A stretch of DNA of 64,000 bases from Citrobacter gillenii (GTDB taxonomy: Bacteria > Pseudomonadota > Gammaproteobacteria > Enterobacterales > Enterobacteriaceae): contig NZ_SUQN01000008.1 in NCBI RefSeq assembly GCF_013337685.1, positions 124,001 through 188,000 of the forward strand, given 5' to 3'. Below, piece after piece: positions 63,249 to 64,000 of this stretch. Numbering within the stretch: the stretch's first letter is position 1; every line of letters begins with the position of its first letter. The translations under genes and the position numbers were made by a program. The notes below the pieces were generated by a model. That model was given only the letters and a program-made list of their open reading frames with translations, was not told the DNA's origin and searched no databases.

Positions 63249-64000
63249 CCGCCCTGTTGGAACCCTTTCAGTTCAGCTTTATGGTGAACGCGCTGACCAT
63301 CTCCGTTATCGTCGCCATACCCTGCGCGCTGTTGTCGGTTTTTTTGGTGCTCAAAGGCTGGGCTTTGATGGGCGATGCCATGAGCCATGCGGTATTTCCG
63401 GGGATCGTACTGGCTTACATCGCGGGCATTCCGCTGGCCATTGGCGCGTTTATCGCTGGGCTGTTCTGCGCGGTGGCGACCGGCTATCTCGATGATAACA
63501 GCCGCATCAAACGCGACACGCTGATGGGTATAGTCTTCTCCGGCATGTTTGGCGCAGGACTGGTGCTGTACGTCTCAATCCAGTCTGAGATTCATCTGGA
63601 CCATATTCTGTTCGGCGACATGCTCGGTGTCTCGCTGGGGGATATCGCACAAACGGCGGTTATTGCGCTGGGGATTGCCCTTGTTATCGGGTTAAAGTGG
63701 AAAGATCTGTTGCTGCACGCCTTCGATCCGCACCAGGCAAAAGCCTGTGGGCTGAACACCACCCTGCTGCATTATGGTCTGCTGTGTATGATCGCGCTCA
63801 CCATCGTCGCCACGCTGAAGTCGGTGGGTATTATTCTGTCGATCTCGTTGTTAATTGCGCCGGGCGCGATTGCAATTTTACTCACGCGCCAGTTTTCCCA
63901 CGCCCTGATACTCGCCGTCGTCATGTCGATGGCCACCTCATTTATGGGCGTGTACCTGTCATTTTTCATCGACAGCGCACCGGCCCCGACCATCGTCGTC
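63239..64000 (+). CDS. sitD: Manganese/iron ABC transporter, permease SitD (5' part)
   Basis: The frame opens at ATG 63239 inside the end of sitC and stays open for 254 codons to the window edge, so the stop lies outside. It begins [23 protein letters not shown] and contains KGWALMGDAMSHAVFPGIVLAYIAG, the same ABC-3 hallmark as SitC. SitD proteins are usually about 280-285 residues, so about 30 are missing. Confidence 0.95.
   Translation, partial: MFLTALLEPFQFSFMVNALTISVIVAIPCALLSVFLVLKGWALMGDAMSHAVFPGIVLAYIAGIPLAIGAFIAGLFCAVATGYLDDNSRIKRDTLMGIVFSGMFGAGLVLYVSIQSEIHLDHILFGDMLGVSLGDIAQTAVIALGIALVIGLKWKDLLLHAFDPHQAKACGLNTTLLHYGLLCMIALTIVATLKSVGIILSISLLIAPGAIAILLTRQFSHALILAVVMSMATSFMGVYLSFFIDSAPAPTIVV

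Overview
This 64 kb window is enterobacterial chromosome. Gene content and order follow the nrdEF - proVWX - emrAB - luxS/gshA - recA/alaS - srl - nor - hyp/hyc - fhlA arc of Escherichia and Salmonella, and most products look near-identical to the E. coli proteins. Three features argue against E. coli K-12: a sitABCD metal transporter directly beyond fhlA-ygbA (the arrangement at the edge of SPI-1 in Salmonella), a complete ygaY, and a glycoside-hydrolase operon between emrB and luxS. A Citrobacter or close relative is my best inference. No rRNA gene, prophage, IS element or CRISPR array was seen.

Layout. 1-1604: end of nrdE plus nrdF (class Ib ribonucleotide reductase). 1605-5375: osmoregulated proU (proVWX) with two recognisable promoters, then a BIME. 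5484-7853: MFS transporter ygaY and the valine exporter pair ygaZ/ygaH. 7944-11366: mprA-emrA-emrB multidrug efflux. 11383-17100: an accessory minus-strand operon (GPH sugar symporter, coiled-coil outer-membrane porin, circularly permuted GH3 beta-glucosidase). 17321-19602: luxS, the sRNA micA and gshA. 19680-21607: yqaA, yqaB, a four-copy tRNA-Arg(ACG) array and tRNA-Ser(GCU). 21896-28571: csrA, alaS, recX, recA, pncC, mltB. 28716-33894: sorbitol operon srlAEBD-gutM-srlR-gutQ. 33891-38297: divergent norR and norVW with NorR and sigma-54 sites. 38302-41224: hypF and hydN. 41369-45547: ascG and ascFB (aryl-beta-glucoside PTS). 45742-45981: a small SymE-like gene. 46049-60043: divergent hycABCDEFGHI and hypABCDE-fhlA (formate hydrogenlyase and its maturation and control). 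60122-60466: ygbA. 60653 to the end: sitABC and partial sitD.

How the parts work together. Two beta-glucoside systems, ascFB and the GH3/porin/symporter operon, carry nearly the same LacI/GalR-family operator, which suggests that AscG controls both. The hyp/hyc/hydN genes form one regulon: sigma-54 promoters with FhlA-type upstream motifs precede hypA, hycA and probably hydN. norVW has the classic three-site NorR enhancer. sitABCD has Fur and MntR boxes, and recA has its SOS box. Many intergenic spaces hold REP/BIME palindromes.

The less ordinary items are the permuted GH3 operon and its AscG-like operator, the SymE-like gene behind a LexA-like box, a 19-bp tRNA-Arg 3'-end duplication beyond the tRNA array, a 135-bp MITE-like element before srlR, and a perfect 26-bp palindrome between ascG and hydN. 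I found no clearly new defence or mobile system.
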